From contig CAMPKM010000178.1 in the NCBI GenBank assembly GCA_946887155.1, positions 1 to 6,455 of the forward strand: a stretch of 6,455 nt of DNA, given 5' to 3'. This document shows positions 5,478 through 6,455 of this stretch, in pieces (position 1 is the stretch's first letter; every line of letters starts with the position of its first letter). A program made the position numbers and the translations under genes. Origin of the DNA: an uncultured Gemmatimonadota bacterium. Lineage in GTDB: Bacteria > Gemmatimonadota > Gemmatimonadetes > Gemmatimonadales > Gemmatimonadaceae. The notes under the pieces are model-generated. The model did not search any database, was not told the origin of the DNA, and saw nothing but the letters and a program-made list of their open reading frames with translations.

Positions 5478-6455
5478 TCACGTGTCGACAGTCGCGACCA
5501 GCTTCCGCTCAGGCACGCTGATGATCGCCGCCGCCGTCATGTGTCCCGTCACGTTGGCCGTCGTGCGGAACATGTCCGGAATCGTGTCCGCGCCTAGCAG
5601 GATTCCGATACCCTCCACGGGCAGTCCGGCATCGATCAGCACCGGCGCCATGATGATGATGGTCCCGCCGGGAATGCCCGGCACGCTGAAGCTCGTGAGC
5701 ACGACGGTCAGTACCACGCTCGCCATCTGCGCCGGGCCTAACGTGACGCCGTATAGTTCGGCGATGAACACCACGCCCACCGTCTGGCCGATGGCCGTGC
5801 CGATCCGGTAGACCGAGGCCGCCAGCGGCAGGAAGAAGCTCGTGATGTCGTCAGGCAGCCGGAGCTGGTTGCGCGCCCCCTCGATCATCGCCGGCAGCGC
5901 GGCCAGCGACGAACGCGAACTGATACCGACCGCCTGTGCCGGCACCAGGGCACGTGCAAAATCGCGGATCGAAACCTTCCCCAGCAGCGCCGCCACAGGA
6001 TACAGCACCAGGATCCCGAACACGAACGTCAGGATGGAGGCGAGTGCGATATACCCCGCCAGCGCGCCGATCGCCGAGATGCCGAGCCGGACGACGAGTG
6101 CAAAGGCCAGCGCAAACACGCCAATCGGCGCCGTCACGAGGATCCAGCCCACCAGCGTCATCGCGGCGTCGCGGATCGCCTCGAACACCTTTACCACGGC
6201 CGACCGGGTCTCACCCTTCAAGCCAGCCACCGCGAGCCCGAACGCCAGGGTGAACACGATCAGCGGCAGCATCGCGCCGTCGGCGGCCGCGCGCACGGGA
6301 TTACTCGGCACCAGGTCGATCAGCCAGTTCGCGAAGCCGGGAATTCGCTGGACGCTCTCGGCCGTGGCCTGGGCAGACTCACTGGCGCTTGCCTGAAGCG
6401 CCGCCTGCGCGGCCGGGTCGATGTCGAGTTGGCCAAGGATCGGTGGCGCGACGAT
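5478..6455 (-). CDS. Dicarboxylate/amino acid:cation symporter, SDF family (5' end outside window)
   Basis: Inner-membrane secondary transporter for dicarboxylates or acidic or neutral amino acids. The frame is open to the right edge, and a GTG at 6311 is internal (the family's I-x-L-V/I-PSNP motif), so 325 residues are present and the N-terminal membrane helices are missing. Counted from the first in-window residue: loop with PSNP (50-53) and helix LPLIVFTLAFGLA (63-75), re-entrant hairpin 1 motif SSRSSLAALP (179-188), helix 7 with LPLAASVYRIGTAIGQ (209-224), hairpin 2 with SVPGIPGG (257-264), and helix 8 DTIPDMFRTTANVTGH (290-305). By alignment from memory with GltPh, substrate residues D394, R397 and T314 are kept and N401 is kept, but the NMDGT motif is YRIGT and D405 is His, so the sodium sites look altered. 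It is convergent with the kinase gene. Family call strong; substrate and coupling ion unknown. Confidence 0.9.
   Translation of the reverse strand: MVAPPILGQLDIDPAAQAALQASASESAQATAESVQRIPGFANWLIDLVPSNPVRAAADGAMLPLIVFTLAFGLAVAGLKGETRSAVVKVFEAIRDAAMTLVGWILVTAPIGVFALAFALVVRLGISAIGALAGYIALASILTFVFGILVLYPVAALLGKVSIRDFARALVPAQAVGISSRSSLAALPAMIEGARNQLRLPDDITSFFLPLAASVYRIGTAIGQTVGVVFIAELYGVTLGPAQMASVVLTVVLTSFSVPGIPGGTIIIMAPVLIDAGLPVEGIGILLGADTIPDMFRTTANVTGHMTAAAIISVPERKLVATVDT

Noticed and set aside
5470..5479. GATTCGAATC palindrome at the end of the symporter gene
   Set aside because: A 10-bp palindrome overlapping the stop codon, without a loop or T-run; too short to call a terminator.
5842..6396. 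184-codon plus-strand frame across the symporter
   Set aside because: Ser/Ala/Arg-rich antisense shadow; the minus strand encodes recognisable SDF motifs.

Overview
The window comes from a GC-rich bacterial chromosome. The best guess is a member of Gemmatimonadota or a close relative. This rests on a long Hanks-type kinase with a membrane-anchored TolB-like plus TPR C-terminal half, whose sequence style (an N-terminal LGDAY-IERELGGGGMSR stretch and a C-terminal ADPELQP-VRDVR stretch) I associate with that phylum. It is recognition from memory, not a database result.

Layout. (1) Positions 3-965 (+): 3' part of a polytopic membrane protein of the DUF4956 family, open at the left edge. (2) 956-2080 (+): a secreted protein related to the CotH-type atypical kinases. 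It overlaps the previous gene by 10 bp and has its own strong Shine-Dalgarno site, so the two form an operon. DUF4956, CotH-like and VTC (polyphosphate polymerase) proteins often occur together, so a VTC gene may lie just left of the window. (3) 2081-2232: a short gap with a 16-bp perfect palindrome. (4) About 2203/2233-5376 (+): one 3.1-kb reading frame for a receptor-like Ser/Thr kinase (kinase domain, three membrane segments, TolB-like domain, TPRs), cut by one in-frame TAG at 2932-2934. The frame is intact before and after that codon. It therefore appears as a 233-codon kinase fragment followed by an 801-codon fragment in the same frame. (5) 5377-5477: a gap between convergent genes with six tandem copies of a 7-bp unit. 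(6) 5478-6455 (-): 3' part of a dicarboxylate/amino acid:cation symporter (SDF family), open at the right edge and lacking several residues that bind sodium in characterised members.

The most notable points are the single amber codon inside an otherwise intact kinase, the DUF4956/CotH-like pair of unknown function, the altered ion-binding motif in the symporter, and a codon-context oddity: all five in-frame TTA leucine codons of the recognised genes are followed by a GGC or GGT glycine codon, inside the word CGTTAGG. I found no RNA gene, CRISPR array, insertion sequence or phage gene. No stretch over 300 bp lacks a gene.
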